A stretch of DNA of 64,000 bases, taken from NCBI RefSeq assembly GCF_030440515.1, contig NZ_CP076543.1, positions 1,984,001 to 2,048,000 on the forward strand. The letters are read 5' to 3'. The notes beneath the pieces are model-generated. The model saw nothing but the letters and a program-made list of their open reading frames with translations. It was not told the DNA's origin and ran no database searches. Positions 1-8,094 of this stretch are shown in pieces. The position numbers were made by a program, and so were the translations under genes. The DNA comes from Streptomyces xanthophaeus. GTDB taxonomy: Bacteria > Actinomycetota > Actinomycetes > Streptomycetales > Streptomycetaceae. Every line of letters starts with the position of its first letter. Positions within the stretch are counted from its first letter, which is position 1.

Positions 1-105
1 CGGGTTGCCGTGCAGGAACACGAAGGGGACACCGCCCGACCGGGCGCCGGCACCACCGCGGTCCTCGTAGTACATCGTCGAGTCGAGTACGTCGATCGTG
101 GGCAT
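1..105 (-). CDS. alpha/beta hydrolase, haloalkane dehalogenase-like (N-terminus only)
   Basis: Only the first 35 codons lie in the window; the gene runs off the left edge. The ATG at 105 is preceded by a purine-rich GGAAGGGG ribosome site. The peptide starts MPTIDVLDSTMYYEDRGG and reaches FVFLHGNP. HGNP after a hydrophobic beta strand is the oxyanion-hole turn of alpha/beta hydrolases and is typical of haloalkane dehalogenases and their relatives. The gene is divergent from the MarR regulator at 203, and the two palindromes between them suggest it is the regulator's target. The catalytic triad is outside the window, so the substrate is unknown. Confidence 0.7.
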   Translation of the reverse strand, partial: MPTIDVLDSTMYYEDRGGAGARSGGVPFVFLHGNP

Positions 106-125
106 GGGAGACCCCTTCCGATAAT

Positions 126-142
126 CGTTGGCCTGACTAACG
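126..142. promoter_or_regulatory. candidate MarR operator, copy 1
   Basis: This 17-bp imperfect palindrome starts CGTT and ends CTAACG. It has the same length and outer half-sites as the perfect copy at 167-183. The two centres are 41 bp apart, about four helical turns, so two dimers would bind the same DNA face. It lies in the hydrolase-side half of the divergent promoter region. Assignment to the adjacent MarR protein is inferred from position. Confidence 0.55.
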
Positions 143-166
143 TTGGCGACACGAACGAAATTACAT

Positions 167-183
167 CGTTAGTGCCACTAACG
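167..183. promoter_or_regulatory. candidate MarR operator, copy 2 (perfect palindrome)
   Basis: CGTTAGTG-C-CACTAACG is a perfect 8-bp inverted repeat around one base. It ends 19 bp before the MarR start codon, where binding would block the MarR promoter or translation start. This fits autorepression, which is common for MarR proteins divergent from their target. Confidence 0.65.
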
Positions 184-202
184 CAACGGGTAGCATCGCC
201 CC

Positions 203-688
203 ATGACCACGGAAGAGAACGGCCCCCTCGTCCCCGCACGGCTGCGCGAACTGCCCAGCCGCCTGCTGGGGCAGGCTTCCACGCACGCACAGCGACTCGT
301 GACCGAGGGCCTGAACGGGGCGGATGCCCACAAATGGCACTATGCGGCCCTGGTCGCCCTGGAGGAGTCCGGCCCGGCGAGCCAGGCCACCCTCAGCGCC
401 CGCACCGGCATCCACCGCAGCGATCTGGTCGCCGTCATCAACGAACTCGCCGCACGCGCACTGGTGGAACGGACCCCCGACCCCGAGGACCGCAGGCGCA
501 ACGTCATCACCCTCACCCCGCCCGGCCGGCGGCAACTGCGCACACTGGAACAGATCCTCGCCGCGGCCCAGGAGGAACTGCTGGCCCCGCTGTCTGCCCA
601 GGAGCGGGAGCAGCTCACCCGCCTGCTGGGCCGCATCGTCGACCATCACGCGTACGGACACCCCGTCATGGGGCCTGATGGCCGGTAA
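203..688 (+). CDS. MarR family transcriptional regulator
   Basis: The protein has 161 residues, the usual MarR length. The winged helix-turn-helix runs from about residue 50 to 110: the recognition region ATLSARTGIHRSDLVAVIN is followed by the wing with DRRRNVITLTPPGRRQL, where the D-x-R wing motif is clear. The terminal helices form the dimer interface. The gene is divergent from the hydrolase fragment at 105, and two 17-bp palindromes sit between them. It therefore probably represses both genes and is released by a small lipophilic or oxidising ligand. The ligand cannot be read from the sequence. Confidence 0.88.
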   Translation: MTTEENGPLVPARLRELPSRLLGQASTHAQRLVTEGLNGADAHKWHYAALVALEESGPASQATLSARTGIHRSDLVAVINELAARALVERTPDPEDRRRNVITLTPPGRRQLRTLEQILAAAQEELLAPLSAQEREQLTRLLGRIVDHHAYGHPVMGPDGR

Positions 689-731
689 CTTCCACTCAAT
701 TCACCCATTTGCCGCACCGGACGCAGGGGTC

Positions 732-747
732 ATCTCATATCTGAGAT
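732..747. promoter_or_regulatory. palindrome upstream of the HTH-MurA gene (candidate autoregulatory operator)
   Basis: ATCTCA-TATC-TGAGAT is a perfect 6-bp inverted repeat with a 4-nt centre. It ends 11 nt before the ATG at 759, so it overlaps the likely -10 and transcription start region. XRE-type domains commonly bind such short dyads, and the only nearby XRE domain is the N-terminus of the downstream enzyme itself. Confidence 0.5.
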
Positions 748-758
748 AGCGTGCCCCC

Positions 759-2288
759 ATGGCAGACGACTACCTCGTACGCATCGGCAAGCTCATCCGT
801 GACGCCCGGCAGCACCGGGGCTGGACACAGAGTCAGCTCGCCGACGCCCTCGGCACCAGCCAGAGCGCAGTGAACCGCATCGAGCGCGGCAACCAGAACA
901 TCAGCCTTGAGATGATCGCCCGAATCGGCGAAGCGCTCGACAGCGAGATCGTCTCCCTGGGCTACGCCGGCCCGATGCACCTGCGCGTGGTGGGCGGCCG
1001 CCGTCTGTCCGGCGCCATCGACGTCAAGACGAGCAAGAACGCGTGCGTCGCCCTGCTCTGCGCCTCGCTGCTCAACAAGGGCCGTACGGTGCTGAGGCGG
1101 GTGGCCCGCATCGAGGAGGTCTACCGCCTGCTGGAGGTCCTGAACTCCATCGGCGTGCGCACCCGCTGGATCAACGACGGCGTGGACCTGGAGCTGATCC
1201 CGCCGGCCCGCCTCGACATGGAGGCCATGGACGCGGACGCGGCCCGCCGGACCCGGAGCATCATCATGTTCCTGGGCCCGCTGCTGCACCGGATGGAAAC
1301 GTTCCGCCTGCCCTACGCGGGCGGTTGCGACCTCGGCACCCGCACCATCGAGCCGCACATGATCGCCCTGCGCCGCTTCGGCCTGGACATCACCGCGACC
1401 GAGGGCATCTACCACGCGAAGGTCGTCCCCGGGATCTCCCCGGACCGCCCGATCGTGCTGACCGAGCGCGGGGACACCGTCACCGAGAACGCGCTGCTGG
1501 CCGCCGCCCGGCACGACGGCGTGACCGTCATCCGCAACGCCTCCTCCAACTACATGGTCCAGGACCTGTGCTTCTTCCTGGAGGCCCTGGGTGTCCGGGT
1601 CGACGGCGTCGGCACCACCACGCTCACCGTCCACGGCGTCCCGAGCATCGACGTGGACGTGGACTACTCCCCCTCCGAGGACCCGGTCGAGGCGATGAGC
1701 CTGCTCGCCGCCGCGGTCGTCACGGAGTCGGAACTCACCATCCGCCGGGTGCCGATCGAGTTCATGGAGATCGAGCTCGCCGTCCTGGAGGAGATGGGCC
1801 TGGACCACGACCGCTCGGCGGAGTACACGGCCGACAACGGCCGCACCCGCCTGGTCGACCTCACCGTCCGCCCCTCGAAGCTCGAAGCCCCGATCGACAA
1901 GATCCACCCCATGCCGTTCCCCGGGCTGAACATCGACAACGTCCCCTTCTTCGCGGCCATCGCCGCCGTGGCGCAGGGCCAGACCCTGATCCACGACTGG
2001 GTGTACGACAACCGGGCCATCTACCTGACGGACCTGAACCGCCTCGGCGGCCGCCTCCAGCTCCTCGACCCCCACCGCGTCCTGGTCGAGGGCCCCACGC
2101 GCTGGCGCGCGGCGGAAATGATGTGCCCGCCGGCCCTGCGCCCGGCGGTGGTCGTCCTCCTGGCGATGATGGCGGCCGAGGGCACCTCGGTGCTGCGCAA
2201 CGTCTACGTGATCAACCGCGGCTACGAGGAACTGGCCGAGCGCCTCAACTCGGTGGGCGCCCAGATCGAGATCTTCCGCGACATCTAG
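759..2288 (+). CDS. UDP-N-acetylglucosamine 1-carboxyvinyltransferase (MurA-type) fused to an N-terminal XRE helix-turn-helix
   Basis: The 509-residue protein has an XRE/Cro helix-turn-helix at about residues 8-65 (WTQSQLADALGTSQSAVNRIERG), followed by a full EPSP-synthase-fold MurA domain. The catalytic residues are present: the lysine-asparagine pair in VKTSKNAC, the PEP-binding cysteine at residue 190 in YAGGCDLGTRTIEPH, the aspartate in LNIDNV, and arginines in YDNRAIY, ALRPAV and NRGYE. It should transfer enolpyruvate from PEP to UDP-GlcNAc, the first committed step of peptidoglycan synthesis. Ordinary MurA is about 420-450 residues, so the extra length is the DNA-binding domain. The second, HTH-bearing MurA is known in Streptomyces, but its regulatory role is not clear to me. 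A palindrome at 732-747 suggests self-control. Confidence 0.88.
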   Translation: MADDYLVRIGKLIRDARQHRGWTQSQLADALGTSQSAVNRIERGNQNISLEMIARIGEALDSEIVSLGYAGPMHLRVVGGRRLSGAIDVKTSKNACVALLCASLLNKGRTVLRRVARIEEVYRLLEVLNSIGVRTRWINDGVDLELIPPARLDMEAMDADAARRTRSIIMFLGPLLHRMETFRLPYAGGCDLGTRTIEPHMIALRRFGLDITATEGIYHAKVVPGISPDRPIVLTERGDTVTENALLAAARHDGVTVIRNASSNYMVQDLCFFLEALGVRVDGVGTTTLTVHGVPSIDVDVDYSPSEDPVEAMSLLAAAVVTESELTIRRVPIEFMEIELAVLEEMGLDHDRSAEYTADNGRTRLVDLTVRPSKLEAPIDKIHPMPFPGLNIDNVPFFAAIAAVAQGQTLIHDWVYDNRAIYLTDLNRLGGRLQLLDPHRVLVEGPTRWRAAEMMCPPALRPAVVVLLAMMAAEGTSVLRNVYVINRGYEELAERLNSVGAQIEIFRDI

Positions 2289-2366
2289 GGACGGGCGCAG
2301 CTCCGACAGCGGCTGACGGGGGTGGTGTGCCCGATACCTCCCCATGCGGCGGCGGGTGCCGACGCA

Positions 2367-3173
2367 CTACCCCCGTGCCCGGCCCCCGCCCGGCTGGACG
2401 AGGTCGCCGGGGGCCGCCAGGTACCCCTCACGCAGGGCGGCCAGCACCGGGTGCTCGGTGGGGAACTGCGTGGAGTCGATCGCGCTGACGGCCCGCACGC
2501 CGATGCTCGTGTTGGTGGCGAACGCGGCCTGCATCCGGTGTGCTTCGTGCCGCGTGACGTGCGTGATCGTGTGGCGGTGCTGCTGCTGGAGGAGGGCCAT
2601 GGTGACCCCGGGGAGGACTTCGGCCTCGGGCCAGATCACGTTCCCGTCGTTGTCGATGAAGCCCACGTTCCAGGTGCCGCCCTCGCTGATCAGCTCGTCC
2701 GGCCCGTAGAACAGGGCGTCGTCGAACCCGTCGAGCTGTGCGACGCGCCGGGCGTGGAGGGCACCGAAGAGGCCGACGTGCTTGACCGCAGGAACGTCAC
2801 GCACGTAGGGGACGGTTCTGACCCGCATGGGCGGCATCGGAAGCCGGCCCGTGGGACGGCTGGTCACCAGGACATGCGGCGTTGCCGGCGCCGAGGGATG
2901 TCCCATGTCGAGGGCCGGGTCGAAGACGCTGACACGGACGACGAACGAACCGTCCCGGCCCGCGACCGCCCGGCAGATGTATTCGCGGACGCGGTCCATC
3001 TCCAGTTCGGTGGCGAAGACCGCACGGCAGTCTCGTTGCAGGCGCTCCAGGTGCAGGGACAGGCCCCGCACGCGCTGGTCGTCGACCCGCATCGACGTGA
3101 AGTGTCCGTAGTTGACCAGCGCGAGCGCCTTCACCGCCTCGGGATCGGCAGGGGCTCCATCGAGTTCCATCAT
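2367..3173 (-). CDS. aminotransferase class IV family protein
   Basis: The protein has 268 residues with the fold-type IV PLP enzyme pattern shared by IlvE, D-amino acid transaminase and PabC. The Schiff-base lysine is the K in VPAVKHVGLFGAL. The PLP-binding segment ISEGGTWNVGFIDNDGNVIWP and the LPGVTMALL stretch follow in the expected order. The length fits the family. Two adjacent ATG codons (3173 and 3170) could start it, and neither has a strong ribosome site. It stands alone, convergent to the MurA-like gene, so the substrate cannot be inferred. A lyase activity like PabC is also possible. Confidence 0.8.
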   Translation of the reverse strand: MMELDGAPADPEAVKALALVNYGHFTSMRVDDQRVRGLSLHLERLQRDCRAVFATELEMDRVREYICRAVAGRDGSFVVRVSVFDPALDMGHPSAPATPHVLVTSRPTGRLPMPPMRVRTVPYVRDVPAVKHVGLFGALHARRVAQLDGFDDALFYGPDELISEGGTWNVGFIDNDGNVIWPEAEVLPGVTMALLQQQHRHTITHVTRHEAHRMQAAFATNTSIGVRAVSAIDSTQFPTEHPVLAALREGYLAAPGDLVQPGGGRARG

Positions 3174-3383
3174 GCCGCGCAGTCTGGCAGTTGGCGCCGA
3201 TCAGGCGGGCCGAGACGCGTCCCCCAGCAGCAGGCCCGCACCCTGCCATTCCTGCGGCAGAACCGGACGGTCTACGGTGCAGCGGCACTGTCCTGGGTGA
3301 AACACCGCACCGGCTGGATCTGATGCAAGGCGGTCTGCACCCCCGCACCGCAGTTGAGCAGAAGCGGAGCTGTCGGTCCGGTA

Positions 3384-4031
3384 CTACCGGATCGGGTTGC
3401 GCACCTCGGCGGGCGCGCGCCGCAGGTGGTCGGCGTACAGCCCGAGCATGACCTTCCTGCCCTCTTCGGGATCCGGGACTCCGGCCCGACTGTCCGGCAG
3501 CGGCTGGGTCCGGAGGGTATGCAGCGCCATGGCGGCACGCCGTGCCCCGAGGGACCGAACGGCGGGATCGTCCAGCTGGCCGGCCGCCTGCCGTGCCGCC
3601 TGTGCCAGTCCGGCGCGGACGCGGTGCAGTTGAGCCGGACTGAGTACGACGATGAGCCGCCGCTCGGCGAACGGGGGATCGAGCGCCATTCCGACATGGC
3701 CTGCGTGAGTGATCAGAAGAATCGGGGAGGGCTCCGGGACCCGTGCGTACAACCCGCACCAGTCCTGTTGCTCCAGCCATGCCTCGAAATCCGCGTAGTG
3801 GTCGCCGAACCGGGCGGCCAGCGGCCAGAAGTGCTCTTCGGTCTCGACGGCGGCCTGGTGCAGCTTCGTCAGGATGTCGTCGGCGGCCTCGGCCTGCAGA
3901 ACCACACGGGCCACGCGGTCCCGGCTGTCGCGGATGCGCAGGCACAGCATGGCGTAGGCAGCGCGTAGTTCGAGCGCGTCGGACACGAGGATGCTGTGGC
4001 TCGGCTTGCGGGACCTGTGCTTCTTGCTCAC
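3384..4031 (-). CDS. hypothetical protein
   Basis: The frame encodes 215 residues starting at a GTG (MSKKHRSRKPSHSILVSDALELR). It is mostly helical, with a basic N-terminus, a Trp/Asp-rich middle (HFWPLAARFGDHYADFEAWLEQQDWCGLY) and a basic C-terminal region. I see no signal peptide, membrane segment or recognised motif. Codon usage is typical of a real gene, and no longer opposing frame explains the region better. The upstream ribosome site is weak, so the start is uncertain. No function is proposed. Confidence 0.6.
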   Translation of the reverse strand: MSKKHRSRKPSHSILVSDALELRAAYAMLCLRIRDSRDRVARVVLQAEAADDILTKLHQAAVETEEHFWPLAARFGDHYADFEAWLEQQDWCGLYARVPEPSPILLITHAGHVGMALDPPFAERRLIVVLSPAQLHRVRAGLAQAARQAAGQLDDPAVRSLGARRAAMALHTLRTQPLPDSRAGVPDPEEGRKVMLGLYADHLRRAPAEVRNPIR

Positions 4032-4406
4032 GTCTGCAGCATGGCGGACCAGGGGCGGCAGGACGGTCCGTAGGGCCCGGGTTCACGCGGGCGGGTGAGC
4101 TGAACGCACGGAGCGGTCGGAGGTCGACTGTTCGCCCGTCGTCAGGTTCTTCACCTCGTGCGCCGCGCCCTCCTCGAAAGGCGGGGCGCAGATGCGCGTC
4201 AGTCCGACCGGGGCCCCGCGCGAACTCCGGTGACCGGCGTCCTACAGAGACCTGTGCGCCATCAACCGAGTTGAAGCGGCGCGCGACGGACATCGGCACG
4301 TCGAAGCGCTCGCTTCCATCTCACCCTTCGTCAACGCTAGTAGCGAATTCAACCTTCTGGGTATCTTGAACGCCGCTCAACGAGCACTACGACCCAGGAG
4401 TTCCCG
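4032..4406. other. 375-bp intergenic region, nothing assignable
   Basis: This gap separates the divergent hypothetical gene (start 4031) and lipoprotein gene (start 4407). The last 80 bp are markedly AT-richer, including TTCAACCTTCTGGG and TATCTTGAAC, and probably hold the lipoprotein promoter. I could not fix convincing -35/-10 boxes. The rest is GC-rich with only overlapping open frames of poor quality. Confidence 0.5.
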
Positions 4407-4928
4407 ATGACCATGCCGCCCCGCAGCAAGTCGATGGCGGTCAGGATGCGCTGCAGAGGCGCCCTCACCGTCATGGCCGCCGTTCTGTCGCTCGCCGCGT
4501 GCGACCCGGCCGCCCCGGCCACCACTCCGAGCACCAGCGCCGCCGTCACCGTCGGTGCGAGCCCCAGCCCCAGCCCCTCCGTCGTGCCGGCCGACCCGAG
4601 TCCGAGCGCCAGCCCGACCCCGGCCGCCGACCCCACCACGGCGGCGCCGACCCCTCAGGTCCCGGTCGCCGAGCCCACCACCAAGGCGCCGGAGCCCACC
4701 AAGGCCGCCCCCGCCCCGCCGGCTCCCACCCGTACCCGCACCCAGGCGCCCGCACCGGAACCCACCAAGGCGAGCACCGACTGCTACCCCCGCTCCAACG
4801 CCGGCAACTGCTACAGGGCCGGTCAGATATGCCGGAAGGCCGATGTCGGTACGTCCGGCCGCGACGCCAACGGGCGCACGATCCACTGCCGTGACGACGA
4901 CAGCGTGGGCCAGCGCTGGGGCTACTGA
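4407..4928 (+). CDS. putative lipoprotein with Pro/Ala/Thr-rich stalk and four-Cys C-terminal domain
   Basis: The protein has 173 residues. A basic N-terminus and hydrophobic segment end in the lipobox LAAC, with lipidation expected at Cys32. Residues about 33-120 are a low-complexity stalk rich in Pro, Ala, Ser and Thr, typical of surface proteins that reach through the cell wall. The last 50 residues form a compact domain starting at DCYPRSNAGNCYRAGQIC and ending QRWGY, with four cysteines that could form two disulfides. AGGAG lies at a good distance upstream of the ATG. The C-terminal domain resembles a tail I associate with other Streptomyces secreted proteins, but I know no function for it. 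Confidence 0.72.
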   Translation: MTMPPRSKSMAVRMRCRGALTVMAAVLSLAACDPAAPATTPSTSAAVTVGASPSPSPSVVPADPSPSASPTPAADPTTAAPTPQVPVAEPTTKAPEPTKAAPAPPAPTRTRTQAPAPEPTKASTDCYPRSNAGNCYRAGQICRKADVGTSGRDANGRTIHCRDDDSVGQRWGY

Positions 4929-4949
4929 CCGCCCACGGACCGCCGGTTC

Positions 4950-5789
4950 CTACGCCGCCTGCGGGGTGAAGGGGTGGAGGGAGTCCCCGCCGGGGCCTCC
5001 GACGATGCCGAAGGTGCTCTCCGGGACCTCGTTCCAGGCGCCGGGGAGGTCACCGAGGGGTTCGGAGACGACCATGCGGGTCTCGTCGGAGATTTCCTGG
5101 AGGAACTCCATGTCGGGGTGCAGCCTGCGCAGCGCGTCCACCCGGCTGCTGTAGAACAGCGACCTCGACTCACCCCGGGTGGAGTAGCGGAAGGCCCACA
5201 GGCGTTCGCCGTCGCTGATGGCGAGGGTCATCTGGAGCGGGTACTCCACGCCGTGCTCACGGCCGACGCGCTCCACCACGCCCGCCATCCGGGCCACCGC
5301 GCCCGGCGGGTCCGCCTCCAGGCCCAGGGTGAGCGCCAGGTGGAACATCACCTCGGAGTCCGTCGAACCCTCGACGTCGGGGTACAGCGCGGGGTCGATG
5401 AGCAGGGTGAGTTCCCGCCGCATCCGGTGGAAGTCGGTGATGGCCCCGTTGTGCATGAACAGCCAGCGGCCGTGCCGGAACGGGTGACAGTTCGTCTGCT
5501 GCACCGCCGTGCCGGTCGATGCCCGGATGTGGGCGAAGAACAGCGGGGACCGGACGTGGTCCGCGATCTCCCGCAGGTTGCGGTTGTTCCAGGCGGGGCC
5601 GATGTCCCGGAAGGTCGCCGGAGTGGCCGTGTCCTCCCCCGTGTACCACCCGACGCCGAATCCGTCGCCGTTCGTCGTCTCCACGCCCAGCTTGGAGTGC
5701 AGGCTCTGGTCGATCAGCGAGTGGGCCGGTTTGTAGAGGATGGTTTCGAGCAGCAGGGGTGTTCCCGAATACGCGAGCCACCGACACAT
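4950..5789 (-). CDS. class II glutamine amidotransferase (YafJ/EgtC-like)
   Basis: The 279-residue protein begins MCRWLAYSG, so removal of Met exposes Cys2 as the N-terminal nucleophile of class II (Ntn-type) amidotransferases. Supporting motifs are TNGDGFGVGWY, the HIRAST segment, the NCHPF segment and FMHNGAITDF (glutamine and oxyanion site), plus a late GSTDSEVMFHL stretch. No second synthase domain is present, so ammonia must go to a partner enzyme or the product is simply glutamate. EgtC of ergothioneine synthesis has a similar architecture, but no ergothioneine genes are nearby, so the role is open. It is convergent with the lipoprotein gene. Confidence 0.85.
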   Translation of the reverse strand: MCRWLAYSGTPLLLETILYKPAHSLIDQSLHSKLGVETTNGDGFGVGWYTGEDTATPATFRDIGPAWNNRNLREIADHVRSPLFFAHIRASTGTAVQQTNCHPFRHGRWLFMHNGAITDFHRMRRELTLLIDPALYPDVEGSTDSEVMFHLALTLGLEADPPGAVARMAGVVERVGREHGVEYPLQMTLAISDGERLWAFRYSTRGESRSLFYSSRVDALRRLHPDMEFLQEISDETRMVVSEPLGDLPGAWNEVPESTFGIVGGPGGDSLHPFTPQAA

Positions 5790-5997
5790 GAGCCATCACC
5801 TCGGGGGTGCAACGCGGATAACCCCTCCATTGTGGCCGCGCCCCCTGCTGATCGCCACGCGGAACGGGCCGGGCAGCAGGCGGCGGGCGGCGCGGAGTGG
5901 TGGTCATCCGGCCACTCATCGGCCTGAAGGAACACCGTCCTCGCCAGGTACGCGCGGGCACGGCAGAATCGGCCTTCCGTAGGACGAAGGGGCGGCC

Positions 5998-7416
5998 ATG
6001 TCAGTGGGAACGAACTCCGGAGCGGATACGGGGAAGGCGGTGCCGGGGCTTGCCGGGGTGCCGTTGCTCGGGTCGCTCCTCGACCTGAAGTCCGACTCCC
6101 TCGGTACCTATCTGCGGGCCCAGCACCAGCACGGCGACCTGGTACGGATCACGGCCGGTCCGCCCGGGATGCGTGCCGAGTTGTACTGCGTCTTCTCCCC
6201 CGCGGGCGTCCAGCAGGTGCTCGCCTCCGACGCGGCCCGCTTCCGCAAGGACAACCACTTCTACCAGGAGGTCCGGGAGTCCTTCGGCAACGGGCTGCTG
6301 ACCAGTCAGGACGAGGACTACCTGCGCCAGCGCCGCCTCGTGCAGCCGCTGTTCACCCGGCGCCGGGTGGACAGCTACGCCGAGGTGATCGCCGCCGAGA
6401 CCGCATCGGTCCTCGCCGCCTGGGGCGATGCCCCGGGCGGCGTCGTGGACGTCTCCGACGAGATGACGCACCTCGCCCTGCGCGCCGTCGCCCGCATCCT
6501 CTTCGGTACGGACGTCGAGGCCACCGCCGATGTCGTGACCGAGTGTTTCCCGGTCATCACCGACTACGTGCTGCGCCGCGGCTACTCACCGGCCAACATC
6601 CCGCGCGACTGGCCCACCCCCGGCAACCGGCGCGCGGCCGCCGCGATGGACGAGCTCTACGGGGTGTGCGACCGGATCATCGCGGAGCGCCGGCGCGCCG
6701 GGGCCGAGGCCGGAGCCGGTGCCGACGCCGGTGCCGGCGCTCCCGGCGAGGATCTGCTGACGCTGCTCGCCGGCGCCCGCAGCTCGGACGACGGGGAGTT
6801 CGACGCCGCCGAGCTGCGCGACCAGGTGCTGATCTTCCTGCTCGCCGGGCACGAGACGACCGCCACCTCCCTCTGCTTCGCCCTGCACCTGCTGGCCCGC
6901 CATCCCGAGGAGCAGTCCCGGGCCCGCGAGGAGATCTCCCGCGTCCTGGGCGGCCGTACGCCCGGCGCCGCCGACCTGGACCGGCTTCCGTACCTCACCC
7001 AGGTCCTCAAGGAGGCGATGCGGCTCTATCCGGCCGCGCCGGTCATCGGGCGCAAGGCCGTCGCCGCCACCCGGATCGGGGAGCACACCGTCCCCGCGGG
7101 CGCGGACGTGATCCTGGCGCCCTGGGTGACGCACCGCCACCCCGACCACTGGCCCGACCCGGACCGCTTCGACCCCGAGCGCTTCACGCCCGAGGCGGAG
7201 GCGGGGCGGCCGCGCTACGCCTGGTTCCCGTTCGGCGGCGGTCCGCGTGCGTGCATCGGGCAGCACTTCTCGATGCTGGAGTCGGTGACAGCGCTGGCGA
7301 TGATCCTGCGGGCCTACGCGTTCGAGGCCGTGGACACCGAGATCCCGGTCGGCGCCGGGATCACCCTGCGGACGAACGGCCCGGCGCGCTGCCGGATCCG
7401 CCGCCTGGACGCGTGA
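5998..7416 (+). CDS. cytochrome P450
   Basis: The 472-residue P450 has all the diagnostic motifs: oxygen-binding helix AGHETTA (G284-H285-E286-T287-T288), the ExxR pair E339/R342 in LKEAMRLYP, and the heme loop FPFGGGPRACIGQHF with Cys419 as the thiolate ligand. It is longer than most soluble actinomycete P450s (about 400 residues). Part of the extra length is an Ala/Gly-rich run at about residues 237-250 (GAEAGAGADAGAGAPG). The style (LYPAAPVIGRKAV) resembles fatty-acid or terpenoid hydroxylases of the CYP4/CYP102-like branch. No redox partner or biosynthetic partner is adjacent, so the substrate is unknown. An 11-bp tandem repeat follows the stop codon. Confidence 0.92.
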   Translation: MSVGTNSGADTGKAVPGLAGVPLLGSLLDLKSDSLGTYLRAQHQHGDLVRITAGPPGMRAELYCVFSPAGVQQVLASDAARFRKDNHFYQEVRESFGNGLLTSQDEDYLRQRRLVQPLFTRRRVDSYAEVIAAETASVLAAWGDAPGGVVDVSDEMTHLALRAVARILFGTDVEATADVVTECFPVITDYVLRRGYSPANIPRDWPTPGNRRAAAAMDELYGVCDRIIAERRRAGAEAGAGADAGAGAPGEDLLTLLAGARSSDDGEFDAAELRDQVLIFLLAGHETTATSLCFALHLLARHPEEQSRAREEISRVLGGRTPGAADLDRLPYLTQVLKEAMRLYPAAPVIGRKAVAATRIGEHTVPAGADVILAPWVTHRHPDHWPDPDRFDPERFTPEAEAGRPRYAWFPFGGGPRACIGQHFSMLESVTALAMILRAYAFEAVDTEIPVGAGITLRTNGPARCRIRRLDA

Positions 7417-7424
7417 CGGCGAAC

Positions 7425-7490
7425 CGGACGCGAACCGGACGTGGTCCGGACGCGGTCCGGACGCGGTCCTGACGCGGTCCGGACGCGCGC
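7425..7490. repeat. 11-bp tandem repeat, six copies
   Basis: Six consecutive 11-bp units with consensus CGGACGCGGTC fill 7425-7490 and begin 9 bp after the P450 stop. Units three and four are identical; the others differ by one to four bases. Eleven base pairs is close to one helical turn, so each unit faces the same side of the DNA. No hairpin with long perfect arms forms. Confidence 0.85.
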
Positions 7491-7556
7491 CGCGCTCCGG
7501 GCCGTACTCGGGCCGGATATTGGGATGCGGGCAGGTCAGGGCGGGTCGTAGGGTCG

Positions 7557-8072
7557 ATGCCCGTGGAACCACTCACCGAGAAACAGATCCGCTCATCCTT
7601 CGTGAACTGCACGAAGGGCGAGGCGGCGCGGCTGCGGCTACCGCTCGACTTTGCCGAACTGCCCTGGAAGGACCTGGACTTCCTGGGGTGGGTGGACCCG
7701 GGAGCGCCCCTGCGGGCCCATCTCGTGCTGCCCCGGGAGGGCGGTGGCGGCCCGCTGGGGATCTCGCTGCGCGTACCGGCCGTCGGCCGCACCAGCGTGG
7801 TGAAGTCCAGCCTGTGCCAGATCTGCCTGACCGGTCACGCCTCCTCCGGGGTCACCCTGCTGGCCGCCCCGCTGGCGGGCGCCCGCGGCCGCGAGGGCAA
7901 CACGGTCGGCACGTACATCTGCGCGGACCTCGCCTGCCCCCTGTACGTACGCGGCAAGCGCCAGCCGAAGCTGCGCGCCGGGCGGTACGAGGAGTCCCTG
8001 ACGCTGGACGAGCGGCTCGCCCGCATGTCCGACAACCTGGACGCCTTCGCGGCCCGCGTCACCGCGGCGTAG
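7557..8072 (+). CDS. FBP domain-containing protein (treble-clef zinc-finger type)
   Basis: The 171-residue protein begins MPVEPLTEKQIRSSFVNCTKGEAARLRLP. It matches the actinobacterial family annotated FBP domain, named for similarity to the C-terminus of elongation-factor-related fibronectin-binding proteins. The middle contains two CxxC-like pairs, SLCQICLTGH and ICADLACPLYV, which should bind zinc as a treble clef. LTLDERLARMSDNLDAFAARV forms the C-terminal helix. It is a cytosolic protein of full family length. Proposed roles involve ribosome or RNA contact but are weakly established. It is expressed as a single gene, tail-to-tail with the exporter that follows. Confidence 0.8.
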   Translation: MPVEPLTEKQIRSSFVNCTKGEAARLRLPLDFAELPWKDLDFLGWVDPGAPLRAHLVLPREGGGGPLGISLRVPAVGRTSVVKSSLCQICLTGHASSGVTLLAAPLAGARGREGNTVGTYICADLACPLYVRGKRQPKLRAGRYEESLTLDERLARMSDNLDAFAARVTAA

Positions 8073-8094
8073 CAGGGCCGGAGGCCCTCGGACC

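Noticed and set aside
735..2345. A 536-codon open frame antisense to the MurA-like gene
   Set aside because: It lies fully opposite a gene with intact catalytic motifs, and its His/Asp/Val/Gly-rich translation is the usual artefact of GC-rich antisense frames.
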